DNA from: Cristatella mucedo
Taxonomy: Eukaryota > Bryozoa > Phylactolaemata > Cristatellidae
Length of the DNA stretch: 58,777 nt
Reading direction: 5' to 3'
Assembly: GCA_009760855.2 (NCBI GenBank)
Contig: WPIO01000111.1
Span: forward strand, 1,295,001-1,353,777
The notes below the pieces were generated by a model, which searched no databases, was not told the DNA's origin, and worked only from the letters and a program-made list of their open reading frames with translations. The position numbers were made by a program, and so were the translations under genes. Below, one piece after another: positions 32,105 through 43,955 of this stretch. The stretch's first letter is position 1, and every line of letters begins with the position of its first letter.

Positions 32105-32905
32105 AAAAAAGGTGTACCACTCAGAAGCGGGAAAATTTAACCCTTAAAATGGCTCTGCCAGAACATCCGTTAGAGAATATACTTTAAATCTAGGTTTCCC
32201 GTTTGAAAGAGACCGATTGCTAGAATGGCACATTAGCTATATATTTAAGTCTGAAAACGTTCTGCAAATTAAGCATGGCTAAAATTCGCTCCCGCTTTGA
32301 TATGAATACTACCTATTAGTCGGTCCCTGCATTTGTAACAACCTGTCTTGACTAATGTGAGTCAATGCTTTCTGATCTACCGGGCACATGCTATCAGGAC
32401 CTTACAAGTGATGCAAGGCTCTCCGGCTGCAAGGCTGTTCTGTCGTTTTCGCTCTGCAGTTTCCACATAACACTACTTCTCGCCGACTAGTAGAGGCTAG
32501 TAGTAAAGCAGTGCACCAGCTTCAAGGTTCGGCCAATCAGTGTTAGATTCCTTTATTGTGTCAGGCTTCAGCTTACCTGTCTATGGAACTACTAGACCAA
32601 ACTAGCAATGGTAACTTGCCAATAGTGTACATTGACTAAACTGACTTATTTATATATCAGCAGAGGAACCTTAACGGGTGTCATCGTCACTGCAGTGGTC
32701 AATCAGGGTTCGAGCACTGAACGACTTGGACCCACTTGAACCAAGGTTGCCACCTGCTCTTGTGACTCCTGTCGTACAGCTTCGCCTCGAAATAACCTTC
32801 AATCCTTTAGAGAACATGCACCAACTTAGTGTGTTCTAAAAGGCCGTACTTACCGTCTTTTTACGAGCATAAGTTTCACTTGTCCAATTTTTGAAATAAT
32901 GCATG
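32105..32905 (+). mobile_element. LINE family A, strongly degraded copy
   Basis: Landmarks of the A frame can be followed in order: 'aaaatggctctgcca', 'aaatctaggt', 'gctaaaattcg', 'cgacttctcgccgac' and 'ccttcaatcctttagagaac'. There are no open frames longer than a few dozen codons. Among the oldest LINE copies here. Confidence 0.6.
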
Positions 32906-33134
32906 TGCGCCCTATCCAGTGCCACTCAGTGTCAGTCACTGCATACAGTGAAAGTGGTCATTCAGACATTTAAAATATTGTAGAAGTCTAGCAAGATGTT
33001 AGCAGTGATACTAACAACAAGTTTCTAGTTAACTGCAATGATTAAAGAAAGCCTGTATTAATAAAAATGAGCAACATGAGCTCAGAATTAGTATTTTTCA
33101 ATAAAAACTTATTAAAAATAATGTGATCCGTAAA

Positions 33135-33185
33135 TTTAGGGTGCGACTTATACTAGGGTGTGACTTATACTCGGAAAATGTGGTG
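33135..33185 (+). repeat. Candidate DNA-transposon terminal repeat (pogo/Tigger-like style)
   Basis: Contains 'gggtgcgacttatacta' directly followed by 'gggtgtgacttatactc' and 'ggaaaatgtgg'. A doubled GGGTGCGACTTATA motif ending in GGAAAAT resembles the terminal repeats of some pogo-like DNA elements. No partner end or transposase is visible nearby. Confidence 0.35.
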
Positions 33186-33194
33186 CTTACTACT

Positions 33195-33335
33195 GACTCC
33201 AGAACACCCCCGGTCTTGAGGACATTTAGGAAGATGTTAAAACCGCACGCGTTTTTTGTAGGAGTTGATGCGTCCTTATTAGTAGTCCTTCTTGTGCTCA
33301 GGCATGTTGATACTATTAATGCAGCAAAAATCATA
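33195..33335 (+). mobile_element. LINE family A remnant (C-terminal end and UTR start)
   Basis: Plus-strand sequence encodes LRTFRKMLKPHAFF, comparable to LTTFKRNLKTHLFR. The UTR follows ('gtccttcttgtgctcaggca'). Confidence 0.55.
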
Positions 33336-33339
33336 TTAT

Positions 33340-34220
33340 GTGGGTTCACGCTATCCATGTCAATACAAATATACAATGGGCCACGCTATGCATGTCAAAA
33401 CAAATATACAATCGTGCTCTCTTTCCGGCATACACATAGTGCTGGTAAAACACTTAGTTGTCACATCAAGCTATATAAATATGTTATTATATTGTCATTA
33501 TTTCAAGTACATCGAGAAAATGTATGTATGCCTCAACTTTTGATCTATTTCTACGGTATTGTGTGTGCTTTCTTGTGCTTTTTTTGGGCATGCTACCACA
33601 AACCGTATTTCGATATTTCCATGCAGCATAAGTGAAGTTCAAAGAAAAGTGTTTGCATTACGGAGGCTGCAATATCGATATACCTAAAGATGAGTGGAAA
33701 AATTATTAATTCGATAACCTACTTGACATTGAGCCAGTGCGGACTAGAAATTAGAGTTAACTGAATAATTAGTGAAGTTTGAGACATGTAGGCATAGCTA
33801 ATAAATTTAATACTTACAGGATTATTACTTAAGGAAGCATTGGCAGATTTGCAGAATAGTCGTATCGAGCTTTCATGAATGCATAGATCATCTTGGCTGT
33901 GATTTACCCATCTAATTAAGCTGATATTGTTGCAATCTTACGAATTGAAATTCAGCAGACTTGAGTGTGCAGCCTTGACGCTATATTCTAGTGACGAGTC
34001 GTTTTAATGGCGAATGCCTTGTTCTGAAGCTTCTTGTTATGGAACATGAAGTCAAGCTGATTTGGATGGTCAAGCGATTTAGTTCATGCCTTCAACACCT
34101 AGCTTCCCATCATCAGTCAGTTGGATTTATCACCGTGAAATTTAATAAAGACAACGGCTGTCGTGCAAATTTTAGTAATATGAGCTGTCAGGGAGCTGGC
34201 ATGGGCCTTAGTCTTTGCAG
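33340..34220. other. Unassigned sequence
   Basis: ORFs at 33123-33635 and 33991-34317 have no recognisable domain and no good splice context. No shared repeat was found. Confidence 0.35.
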
Positions 34221-34223
34221 CTC

Positions 34224-34224
34224 A

Positions 34225-34266
<42 letters not shown>

Positions 34267-34268
34267 CT
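34224..34268. repeat. (TG)n followed by (CG)n
   Basis: About 34 bp of TG repeats pass directly into a CGCGCGCGC run, an alternating purine-pyrimidine tract. Confidence 0.95.
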
Positions 34269-34269
34269 T

Positions 34270-34626
34270 GCACACAATGGCGAGAAATTTAGTGGATATG
34301 CCACATCGGCTATTTAATACCAAATTCACTCGAATTTGGATCTCGGCAGCGCCGATATCATGTTGACTGTAGCATAACTAGAGTGGATTGTGGTGTATAT
34401 AGGTGGATTGCCGTAATTCGTAGAGCTCAAAACTAACGTCGGCTCGTGCTTCAGCCTAAGGCCTACGTCAACAGGTGGTCGCTAAAGGCTACGGTTTGTA
34501 GTTTTCCACCAAGTGGTGGTCAATTTTGGGACGCCAATAAAACCAAACTGCATTCATGATGTTCGATACCTGACCACTCTTTTATTTCCGCTGGTTCTAC
34601 ACTGCCTTTTTATAGTAGGTTTATAA
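34270..34626. other. Unassigned sequence
   Basis: No gene or repeat was recognised. Confidence 0.35.
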
Positions 34627-34697
34627 TAATAATAATGCACTTGATAAAGCGCCCTCAGAGAACTCAATCTCTCTCTAGGCATTTTACATTTGCTGGT
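34627..34697 (-). mobile_element. LINE family A tail
   Basis: An (ATA)n tail, then 'cttgataaagcgccctcaga' and the rest of the stem-loop, ending at 'catttgctgg'. Only about 70 bp were inserted. Confidence 0.8.
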
Positions 34698-35381
<684 letters not shown>

Positions 35382-35593
35382 CATACTATTACCGTTGGAG
35401 GCGTACTTCCGTGGGACGTCCCTCAGCACATGCTACATTTTCCAAAGAAATGGAAATAGCTGTCAAGAGCACGAAAGTGTAAATGATATCCATTTTGCAG
35501 TCTCTAAATAGACGCTACTGTTCAATTGCTGTGATGAACGTCGGGTAAATCACTTTTCAGCTCTTAATTCTCCAGTGTATCCCTCTTCTTAAT

Positions 35594-35885
35594 ATAATAA
35601 TAATAATATTAATGCACATGATTAAGCGCCCTTAGAGCACTCAATCTCTTTCTAGGCGCTTAACATTTGTGGCAAAGGGAAACGCAATTGAATGGTGAGG
35701 AATATCCTGCTTCAAAAACAACATGAATAAAATGGTTAGGGGTGACATGCACTGGGTCAGCATGCAAATGTGGTTAGTGGCAGCATGCACAGTGTCAGCA
35801 CGCATAAGCACAAGAAGGACGAATCACAGGGACCCACTAAATGCCGTCCTAAGTAGATGAGTTGTTAAGTTCATTTTAAATGTAA
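35594..35885 (-). mobile_element. LINE family A 3' fragment
   Basis: Minus-strand: ATAATA tail, stem-loop 'taagcgcccttagagcac' with its partner 'ggcgctta', UTR and truncation near 35885. It lies just downstream (in element sense) of the next older copy. Confidence 0.8.
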
Positions 35886-35974
35886 ATATTTTTATAGGTT
35901 CTCTATACGAATTCATTTTTAAGCGCTTAATAGTTTTGTTGCATGAAATTAACCTAGGCTAGTTAGTAACTCTT

Positions 35975-36450
35975 ATAATAATAAAGAGAAATTATTTTCG
36001 ATTTAGGCGCTTTAAATTTTCCGCAAAAGAATAGAATGGTAAGCGGTATCATGCTTGATAAATAACGTGAACGATAAGGCTAGGGCTGACATGCACAGGG
36101 TCGGCATGCAATTATGGTCAGTGGCAGCATGCTACAGTGTCAGCAAGCACAACCACATAAAGGATGAATCGCAGGGACGCACTGAACGCTGTCGTAACTA
36201 GGTGCGTTTTATTTCTTTATAAATGTAGTCAAGTCAGGGGATGCCATAACGGAATTCATTAGTAAGTTCAAGGCTTTGGAAGCAAACGAACTAGATGCAC
36301 TGTTTCCAAAGGATTAGAGGTTTGTACGAGGTATAAACAAATAGCTAGATTCTGAAAAGCATGCCGTACGATGCTTAGCCTGGTAGAGCAGTAGATCTGC
36401 TAGGTGGGCTGGAGCCAAAGAATGAAAGGACCTTAAAGTTGACGTCAAAA
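35975..36450 (-). mobile_element. LINE family A, older 3' fragment
   Basis: Minus-strand, starting with a damaged tail ('ataataaagagaaat'), then 'ggcgctttaaa' and UTR, back to the segment encoding RSLHSLAPAYL-like peptide ('gctggagccaaagaatgaa'). It abuts a plus-strand family B copy. Confidence 0.75.
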
Positions 36451-36454
36451 CCTC

Positions 36455-36815
36455 AGCTTAAAGGCCGTTTGCGATAGAAGCTTTAGCTCTGCAGATCCTA
36501 GACTGTGGAACTCGCTTCCACAATTCTTACTCAACGACAACTACTCTCCTATTGCCGACTATGGCTCATCCTTTTCAGCGGTCCTGAGCTGCTACTTATA
36601 TGCTACTCACTACCTCAACTGATCTCCTGACTGCTATGCTTCCCACTTTCTCTTTGTTGCGTGAGACGAAATCTGTTGGCTAGTTGGCTACCGAATGCGT
36701 ACCGAAAGCCGCTTAGGTTATGAGTGCGCTATACAAAACTCCTGCGTAACACCCACATGGTTTTTATGACTTTGTGGAGTTACAGACGGAGATACATTAC
36801 ATTGTTTGACTGGTG
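36455..36815 (+). mobile_element. LINE family B 3' fragment
   Basis: Plus-strand DNA matching the family B C-terminus: 'gatcctagactgtggaactc', 'attgccgactatggctc', 'cccactttctctttgttgc', then 'ttacagacggagatacatta' at the end. The frame has indels. Confidence 0.8.
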
Positions 36816-36849
36816 ATCAGTGCAGGTCCGCAAAAGCATAATTACTAAT

Positions 36850-37360
36850 TCAACCTGCCAGTTTCCAGCAAATTTGAAACCGACTGTGGTAGAGGCCAAG
36901 CCACTGCCTTCAGTTGCCGTTATTGCCGTACATTGAACGCATACAAAAGGTTAAAAGTGTGTGCACTCACAGTGAACTTTATTTGGCATGACAATTGTGG
37001 CTTTGAAAAGCCAATGTCTAGTCAATGTGAAACAGATTGCGATCAAAGCCGGACATTGTCGTCGATTGCCGCACATCACCCTCGACTGTGCCTTTGTCGA
37101 TTGTCTAAAGAGACGTGGTTGCACTTTTAATGCAGTGTAGTGCAACACGCTAGAACAATTGAGCTTCTCTCAGCAACTGTCGGTCCAGCTGTAACGGAAT
37201 TTTATGGAGTGGCGTATATCCCCTTGCCATTATCGTCGACTCCCGTGCGTTGCCGTCGATTGATCCTGAACAATGGGTGAAAATTATGATGTCTCGGTAC
37301 ATGCAGGCGGCGACGAAGCTTGTTTGCATTGTGGGCGTGCACGAAACGACGTGAAATTCG
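36850..37360 (-). repeat. Satellite S1, inverted block
   Basis: Reverse-complement matches to the S1 array near 50640-50780. For example, 'ttgcacttttaatgcagtgt' pairs with 'acactgcattaaaagtgcag', followed by the 'gagcttctctc' and 'ctgt...tacggat' counterparts in the same order. About three diverged units. Confidence 0.65.
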
Positions 37361-37938
37361 TTGAACAAATAAATTCGAAAGCATACTACAATATCAGCGG
37401 AAGATTTGAGCTCGGAAATGCTTACCTCTGGTCGATGTTAGCCTAATACGAGCATATTTTGGTGAAATGCTGTAATGTGTCGGACCTGCAAACCGCTAAC
37501 TAAAAATATCAATCCTAATACAGCTGCTTGAGCTCCTCCACTTTAGGCGTTTCTCGATATGATCCTCGAGTCATGGATTGGTTTGCTAATCTGTCTGCTT
37601 TGGCGTCAGTTACCGCCGCTCATGGATTTTGCGTTTACCTCTAGTCGAGGTACAGGAGAGGGTTCCAGGCCGAACTACAAGATCGCTGCGTGCTAAACGT
37701 ATGCCTGCGCTTCGCTTTAATGGCATCCCTTCACCAATTCCATTGACTGTCGAAGTAGTACAGTAAACGCTGCTCGAATTCCTTCGACGCGCATGTGAGA
37801 GAATGTCGACGCCAGTTGATTCACGAACTGAGCCCATGTGCAATGCCTGTCGTGGAAATGGCTAAGGCATCGCAATTTGAAGTGTTGCGGTGGATTGCAG
37901 GCCGGATTATGAAAGACCGTAACATTAGAACGGGCATG
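37361..37938. other. Unassigned sequence
   Basis: No gene or repeat was recognised. It may contain further degenerate S1-like units. Confidence 0.35.
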
Positions 37939-37939
37939 T

Positions 37940-38308
37940 GTAATAATATTGCACTTGATAAAGCGCCCTCAGAGAACTTAATCTCTTTCTAGGCGCTTTA
38001 CATTTGCTGCAAAGTGATACGCAATAGAATAGTAAGTAAAATCATGCTTGAAAAACAAACAAAATGAAAAACATGGTTAGGGGTTACATGCACTGGGTCA
38101 GCATGCAAATGTGGTTAGTGGCAGCATGAACAGTGTCAGCACGCATAAGCACATCGAGGACGAATCACAAGGACCCACTAAATGCTGTCCTAAATAGGTA
38201 TGTTTTTAAGTTTCTTTTAAATGTGGTCAGGTCAGGGGATGTTCTGATGCAGGTCGGGAGGGAGTTCCAGGCTGTGGGAGCATACGAGCTAAATGCACGG
38301 TCTCGTAA
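37940..38308 (-). mobile_element. LINE family A 3' fragment
   Basis: A well-kept minus-strand copy: 'aataatattgcacttgataa', full stem-loop, UTR, and truncation at 'gcacggtctcg' (38308), close to the truncation point of the copy at 2165-2534. Confidence 0.85.
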
Positions 38309-38309
38309 T

Positions 38310-38815
38310 GTCAAAAAATGTTTGCTGTTAAATCAGACGCGTGGTTTCCATAGGCTGAATCAAAACCACAATTGCTTCAAACATTGTATGGCTTGGAAAT
38401 AGCAGCTGTACCGAAGTTTGAATAAGTTGGCAGGCTGGCAGACCCGTAACATTAAAGGAAGTGAGATAAAAACCGAGAATTGTTTAGGTTAACCCGAAGA
38501 ACTTTATTATAATGTATAACACAAAGTGAACTTGGGCAATCTTACTGTGGAATTGGTAGCATTAATGGCGTACGCGTGGCCGGCTGGCCACGGCCATCAG
38601 AAGCTGTAGCTTTAGCACGCCCACGCACGATGTTTTGACATTTTGTCCATTAAACAGGGACACTGTTTTCTATAATGGATTTAGGACCGTACTTGCACGA
38701 AGCCTATTGTGAAAACAGCGGCCATATCGCAGATCAATTATTCCGGGAGGCTGGCTGGTCCGGGCTTTAGAGATTATACCACGAGAACGTCCTTTCGCTA
38801 ACCCTCGCCTGCCCA
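38310..38815 (+). repeat. Satellite S2 block, about three units
   Basis: Units with 'tttctataatgg', 'cgaagcctattgtgaaaac', 'gggaggctggctggtccgg' and 'cgcccacgcacgatgttt' match the block at 3650-4138 at a spacing of about 165-175 bp. Confidence 0.65.
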
Positions 38816-38816
38816 T

Positions 38817-39229
38817 AATGATGGGGCTCGTAGGCGCGCGATGGCGGCGCAACGAAGAGCGAAGTCCCCACAAGCGAGTAGTTTGCGTAGTCAACAATGG
38901 CCGTTATGTATCGCGTATAGGCAACACAAGCAAGCTAGAATATATACTGATGTAGTAGCCGTCGAGCGAGCTGCTCCGGAGCACGTAGTGACAAGAGCGA
39001 AGAGGGTGGATAGCATGCACGCAGGCCGGTGCACAGGCAAAAAGTGATTGGCCCGGCAAGGAACACGTCACGCGCCACCAGTAGATATAACATGAATGGC
39101 ATGTAGCCTAGGGCTCATTCGAATGACGTAATCAATTAAATAAACCGTACTCCGATTAACAATCTCGCTGACGCTCGATCGTTTCTCGTCATCCGATTTA
39201 TTTAATGGCCGCCGTCATTCTCGAGACCC
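38817..39229 (+). mobile_element. LTR2 copy 2
   Basis: Starts TGATGGGGCTCG and ends near 'ccgtcattctcgagacccta'; both ends correspond to the inverted ends of LTR2 copy 1. A TATA-like 'agatataacatg' lies near 39084 and an AATAAA near 39139-39144. No target duplication could be assigned. Confidence 0.55.
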
Positions 39230-39352
39230 TATTCTCCATACCCTTCGTTTTATATCTACTTTGAGTTTTGTTAAGTTGATATGACTCTATAAGAGTAAAA
39301 AATAGTAGCAATTAATTAAATATTCAATTAAATAAATTTTCTATCTTTAAAT

Positions 39353-40127
39353 ATGTCCCAAAACATTGATTACTTTATGCGACGGGAGGGTGAACCATTT
39401 AGCAAACATGCAAAACGTATTAGAGAAGAGGTAAAAAAACGTACAGGTCTTCTTCCAAAATATCCTTTCTCAAAAGAAAGTTTAGATAAAATAATTGCAA
39501 CTCTACGGACACCAGCAGTTAAAACTAGATAATCCTATTGCTAAGAAAACCGTTAAGACTAACAGCGGACGGTCTTTCGATAGAGAATCCAAGAGGCTAA
39601 TGAAAATACAAGAAACAGCTTAGTTTTTAGGAAAATCCTCTTCTGATGGTAAATTCTTAGATTATGAATATATTAGACTAGAAAAGAATGTAATTGATAT
39701 TGATGTAATATATGATAAGATAGGAGCAGAATTGAAATTAGTTATTAGAGAATTACTTATAAACAAGAGTGACTTAAAAATGACCCTTGTTATTTCGCCT
39801 ATTTTAGCTTCAGAAAGTGGAGCATTTACTTATCAATCATTTGCAGGAGTAAGTAATTCAAAAATAAATAGAGTTTAGGATATTGATAGAATAATTAAAA
39901 CGCAATTTGAAGCTTTAAAAAAGAAAGTAGAGGACTGGTTAAAATGAGGTTCTAATTTGATTATAATTGGCATTAATGCTATTTATGCAAAGTTTTCTTA
40001 TTTTCGACATAGATTTGGTGGTAGTTATTTCCTTAAATGACTTCAAAATAACAAAAATTTAGCCCAAGCTCTAATCATTGTGAAGCCTCTTTATCATCCA
40101 TTAAAGCTGAGTTGCTCATCCGTCTGA
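39353..40127 (+). pseudogene. AT-rich degraded gene, possibly Polinton/adintovirus-like
   Basis: An ATG at 39353 opens 59 codons (MSQNIDYFMRREGEPFS...; stop at 39530-39532). One base further, another frame continues for nearly 600 bases to 40125, broken only by TAG 39621, TAG 39876, TGA 39945 and TGA 40038. The composition is far more A+T-rich than its neighbours. The later part has the layout VEDWLK-x-GS(N)LIII...INAIYAKF followed by FGGSYF. I associate this with the 'GSGW...I.KY.PLRGSSYI.LP' region of proteins preceding or fused to the type-B DNA polymerase of Polinton/adintovirus-type elements. That link is a resemblance from memory and the evidence is thin. Frameshift and stops show it is dead. 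Another large DNA-element protein is possible. Confidence 0.4.
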
Positions 40128-40189
40128 GCTAGAGATGAAAGACTGGGCAATGTTTTTAATCAAAAAATGCCGTTGATTAACCCAGGGCG

Positions 40190-41060
40190 CGAGCTTCGTG
40201 TCTGCGTCCTGTAGTCCTCGAGCTGAGGATGACTCGCTTCAAGAGCTCAGGCAACGGAAGCCGTCGGTGGCTACGATTTTCATCTGATACCCTTTGACCG
40301 CTGCTACACGACCTTGCTGCCGGTCCCAGGGCATAACTATCCCCGACCCTGCATCGTCCTCCCTGAAGGCACTACTCATACGTAGCCCTGACAGGCAGTC
40401 GGCTTTACCCAAGTATTCTAGAGCCCGAGCTCCCCCCCCCCCCGAACTCAAACCTCTGTGGCCGCAAGCCTCCGAGTCCGGATGCTGCTGCAGGACGTCA
40501 CGCGCATGGTACTGGTTCGCTTGCTAGCTGGAAGAGCACGTGCAGGTGCACGTGCTTGTACCCTATGCGAATGTTGCAACCGGCCCCTCCGTCGATGACC
40601 CACTCAGCCGTACTTCCGTGCTCGTCCGTTATTCCAGTGCTTGCACCCACCACTTCTGCATTTGTGGAGCCTTCGATATGCGCTGAGGTGGGCCCACGTA
40701 CGAACCGGGTTTCTTCTGAAGGCAATAACTTATCTACTGTCGGCATTTTTGGTAGCCCAGTATCCTGAGAACGGTATTTGAATGAGGTGTCAAGGCGTGC
40801 GGCTCATGCATGCACTGGCTCGTGATGCTGGGACCGCCCGATGGCGGATGATGAACTTAATGGTCTGAATAATGCCGCGGCTGCAGCACCCGAGCTGCTT
40901 TCACCCTCACTCGGCATACGATGGGCGTGTATACCAGGCTGGTGGGCAGGGGATCCCGGATGTAGCTCTACTGAGTCAAGGCACCCTAACCCCTTGCATT
41001 CCTCATTCCCACCAACAATTGCTGTATCCAATGGGCGCATACCCGGTAGGTAGCTGGAAG
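40190..41060. other. GC-rich block of uncertain origin
   Basis: It follows the AT-rich pseudogene abruptly. Several overlapping ORFs of 60-95 codons occur on both strands. On the minus strand at 40239-40451, EYLGKADCLSGL distantly recalls the 'GK.N..AD.LSR' end of a Gypsy RNase H, which would make this a retrotransposon scrap. On the plus strand at 40872-41050, a P/S/H-rich frame stops near a possible donor (GTAGGT at 41047). Neither reading is secure. A C10 run lies near 40433-40443. Confidence 0.2.
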
Positions 41061-41067
41061 CCAGTGC

Positions 41068-41160
41068 CTGGCTGCTGTAGGCATCGACTCGTTGATGATA
41101 GTGGTGGTGATAGCCGTAAAGACTGTTCTGTTGCTATACGTATTCATTACGTCAAATAGT
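41068..41160 (+). mobile_element. SINE1 fragment (plus)
   Basis: Matches the SINE1 body: 'agtggtggtgatagccgta', 'aagactgttctgttgctata'. Head and tail missing. Confidence 0.6.
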
Positions 41161-41234
41161 GTAGCTGCCGCCTAAGCGATTAGCGGGAAAATTAAGAAAT
41201 ACTAAGTTGGTGTGATATGTTTAGAACGGGAAAA

Positions 41235-41415
41235 CGCAAAAAATAGTGACAGCAAATAAATACTGGCTGATTTCACGGCCTCGTTTGTATAGCAACAGAA
41301 CAGTCTTTATCGCTATCACTACCGCTTGCAGCGCCGATAAAGGATAACCGCTGCAGGATTCGAACACACAACCTTGCGACCAGAGCCGTGATAAGCAATT
41401 GCCTTGCCTAGTGTG
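41235..41415 (-). mobile_element. SINE1 copy (minus)
   Basis: Minus-strand: head with A-box-like sequence, B box ('gtgttcgaatcctgcag'), body ('cactgc...gcggtagtgatag', 'ctgttgctatacaaac') and end 'aaatcagccagtatttattt'. It faces the SINE1 fragment at 41068-41160 across about 75 bp. Confidence 0.75.
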
Positions 41416-43084
41416 TCATCACAGCTAACCAAGTGTGTAGATGGCCGAGCACAATCGAGAGCAAGCATACACATGTGCACTATGCGGAGAAGGATCGTGA
41501 CCCCGGAAAATCAGGTCGGAATACAAAGAAATCAAAACATCAGCATCAAACGTCTCTTGATTTGCAAACGATTGTCTGACCTTTAGAAGTATTCCGCCGA
41601 ACGGTTCAGTCGACAATAGCCACTAGCTCAAGAAATATTTAATACAGGGCTCCACTATTTAAATGCAGCCAGCATGGACGTAGCGACTTCACTTACTGAT
41701 CGGCAAAGTAGCCACTCCACGTGATCACAAATCTTGCAGTACTGAATATTAAGACTTGCAGGTGATTTACGTCTGTGAAATGAGTATGCTACACTGGGCA
41801 TGCTTCTTTCTGCCACTTACAATAAATGTCAACTGCATACTATGTAAATGATAGTTTGAGCAGGAGTGTTTCAAAGTTTTTTACATAATAGAGGAACATA
41901 CTCGGTGAAGTAGCACACGATTTAATGCATACACTAGCCTTAGGCAAGCATAAAATCAGAAACGCTGCATTTTATTTTGCTTATTACTACCCGAAAGAAA
42001 GAAAACTCGCACTTGAAATGCGATCAGCCCAAGTAGCTCAGCTTATAGCTGCTATGCCTTCACAAAATCTTTTCAATCACTTTTTGAAAAATCAAATTTT
42101 CTCGATCATACTTAAACTCCATTAGCTTAAGTTAACTAATCCTTATATTTCCAGATCTTGGAAATCAATCCGATAAGCTAAGCCTTACATTAACGTGAAT
42201 AATTTTATGCCTTTAGTGCTTATGATCATAAATTCAAGAATGTACACCCTAGTGATGTCACGGCATTAACTGAAGCTGAGATATGTAAAAAAGCTAAAAA
42301 CGCTCCTGCTCCTGTTGTGAATACTCGCACGTGTGTGTGCTTCTGTTGCTGAAACCAGATGTTATCACTAACGAAAGTGACATAATTTCTGTACAGCCTA
42401 CGTACATTTTGTGTCAGACAATTTTTCATGCTTTGGATGAAATGAAAATACTTTATTATATTAGCTATTTTGAATAATACAAATGCTTCTGTATATTTAT
42501 CAAAATCAGCAACAGGGTCGTTTCAACTCTTTTCTGGCATGCACCTTCCTTTAACTGTTCACTGCGCTATCATATAATAACCAAGTCTCTAGTCAAAGAG
42601 CTATAGAAACCGGTGCACTTTAATAAAATCAATTAAAAAGAGGTCCAATTTAATAAAGTTGCGAACCACACTTTGTAGAGAACAAGTGCACGAGTGAATG
42701 GACGCTCCAATACTCGGAGCTCATGTCTTTTAGAGGGTCGTTCCGTACTCCCAACTACCGTAAGATGGCCAGCCGAGCTTGCTGCTGAAGGATTTCCCAG
42801 TTGGCAAGAAACACACGCACCGAGGCATAGGCGTGAAGTGCTCTCTTACGCAACGATTGTAAAAACAGAGCTGTTGATCCTCTAGACATCCTCTATTCAG
42901 CGCCGAACCGTAACTTTCGATTATTTCTGTACAGCTTTTGTGCAAACCATTGCTCGAAGCAGAGAGCCTAAACTAATTTAAAAATAGTTACAAAATACAG
43001 AAGCGCCATCATAGCTCTTCTAGAGGCTTGGAGTTCGGGGCTTTGTTCATAGTCGACGAGGTGGCACCGGCAAGCCGTAGTTTT
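41416..43084. other. Unassigned intergenic sequence
   Basis: About 1.7 kb with only short anonymous ORFs. No repeat family match was noticed. Confidence 0.4.
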
Positions 43085-43955
43085 TGGGTCTGCCAGCGTA
43101 TCTCCTGTTGAATGAGCTCGAAATCTTGGTGTCCAGCTCCAAAGTGACCTCTCGTTTGATGACCATATCGGATCCGCAATCAAGTCTGCCTACTTTCAGC
43201 TACATAACATTGCTAAAATTCGTGCTTGTTTACATAAGGGAACAACATCTAAGTTGGTCCGTGCATTAGTGACATCTCGTCTTGACTTCTGGAACTCACT
43301 CCTCGCTGGACTACCGGCACGTGAACTCAGGCGATTACAGTAGGTGCAAAACTCCTCAGCTAGGATTATCTGCCGTAAGCGTCGCAGTTGCCACATCACA
43401 CCACTTCTCGCCGACCTGCACTGGCCACCGGTCAAGCAACGGATTGACTTCAAGGTTTTGTCGCTCACTTTTAGGTCACTTCATTCTTTGGCTCCAACCT
43501 ATCTCTCTGATCTACTCCACCATCAGGCCATCAGCCTTGCAGAATCCAACAGTCTACAAATACCTCGTACAAACCTCAAATCCTTTGGAGACCATGCACT
43601 TAGTTCGTATGCTCCCAAAGCCTGGAACTTCCTCCCGACCTGCGTCAGAACATCCCCTGACCTGACCCCATTTAAAAAGAATTTAAAAACACACCTATTT
43701 AGGACAGCATTTAGTGGGTCCCTGTGATTCGTCCTTCATGTGCTTATGCGTGCTGACACTGTGCATGCTGCCACTAACCACTCTTGCATGCTGACCCTGT
43801 GCATGTTACCCCTAACCATTTTATTCATGTTTATGAAGCAGGATATTACTCACCATTCAGTCGCGTTTCCATTTGCAGCAAATTGTAAAGTGCATAGAAA
43901 GAGATTGAGTTCTCTGAGAGCGCCATATCAAGTGCATTATTATTTTTATTATTTT
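43085..43955 (+). mobile_element. LINE family A copy
   Basis: Plus-strand, starting at the segment for SAS-SPVESARNLGV ('gtctgccagcgtatctcc'). Two overlapping frames (43282-43665 and 43344-43727) reflect frameshifts; the second ends HLFRTAFSGSL. The 3' UTR has one short deletion. The stem-loop reads 'gtaaagtgcatagaaagagat' with mismatched arms, then an ATT-rich tail. Confidence 0.85.

Noticed and set aside
33991-34317. A 108-codon ORF
   Set aside because: Ends in a (TG)n-encoded CV repeat and has no recognisable domain.
37940-38402. An 89-codon ORF (38133-38402) as a gene
   Set aside because: Antisense translation of a LINE A UTR and adjacent satellite.
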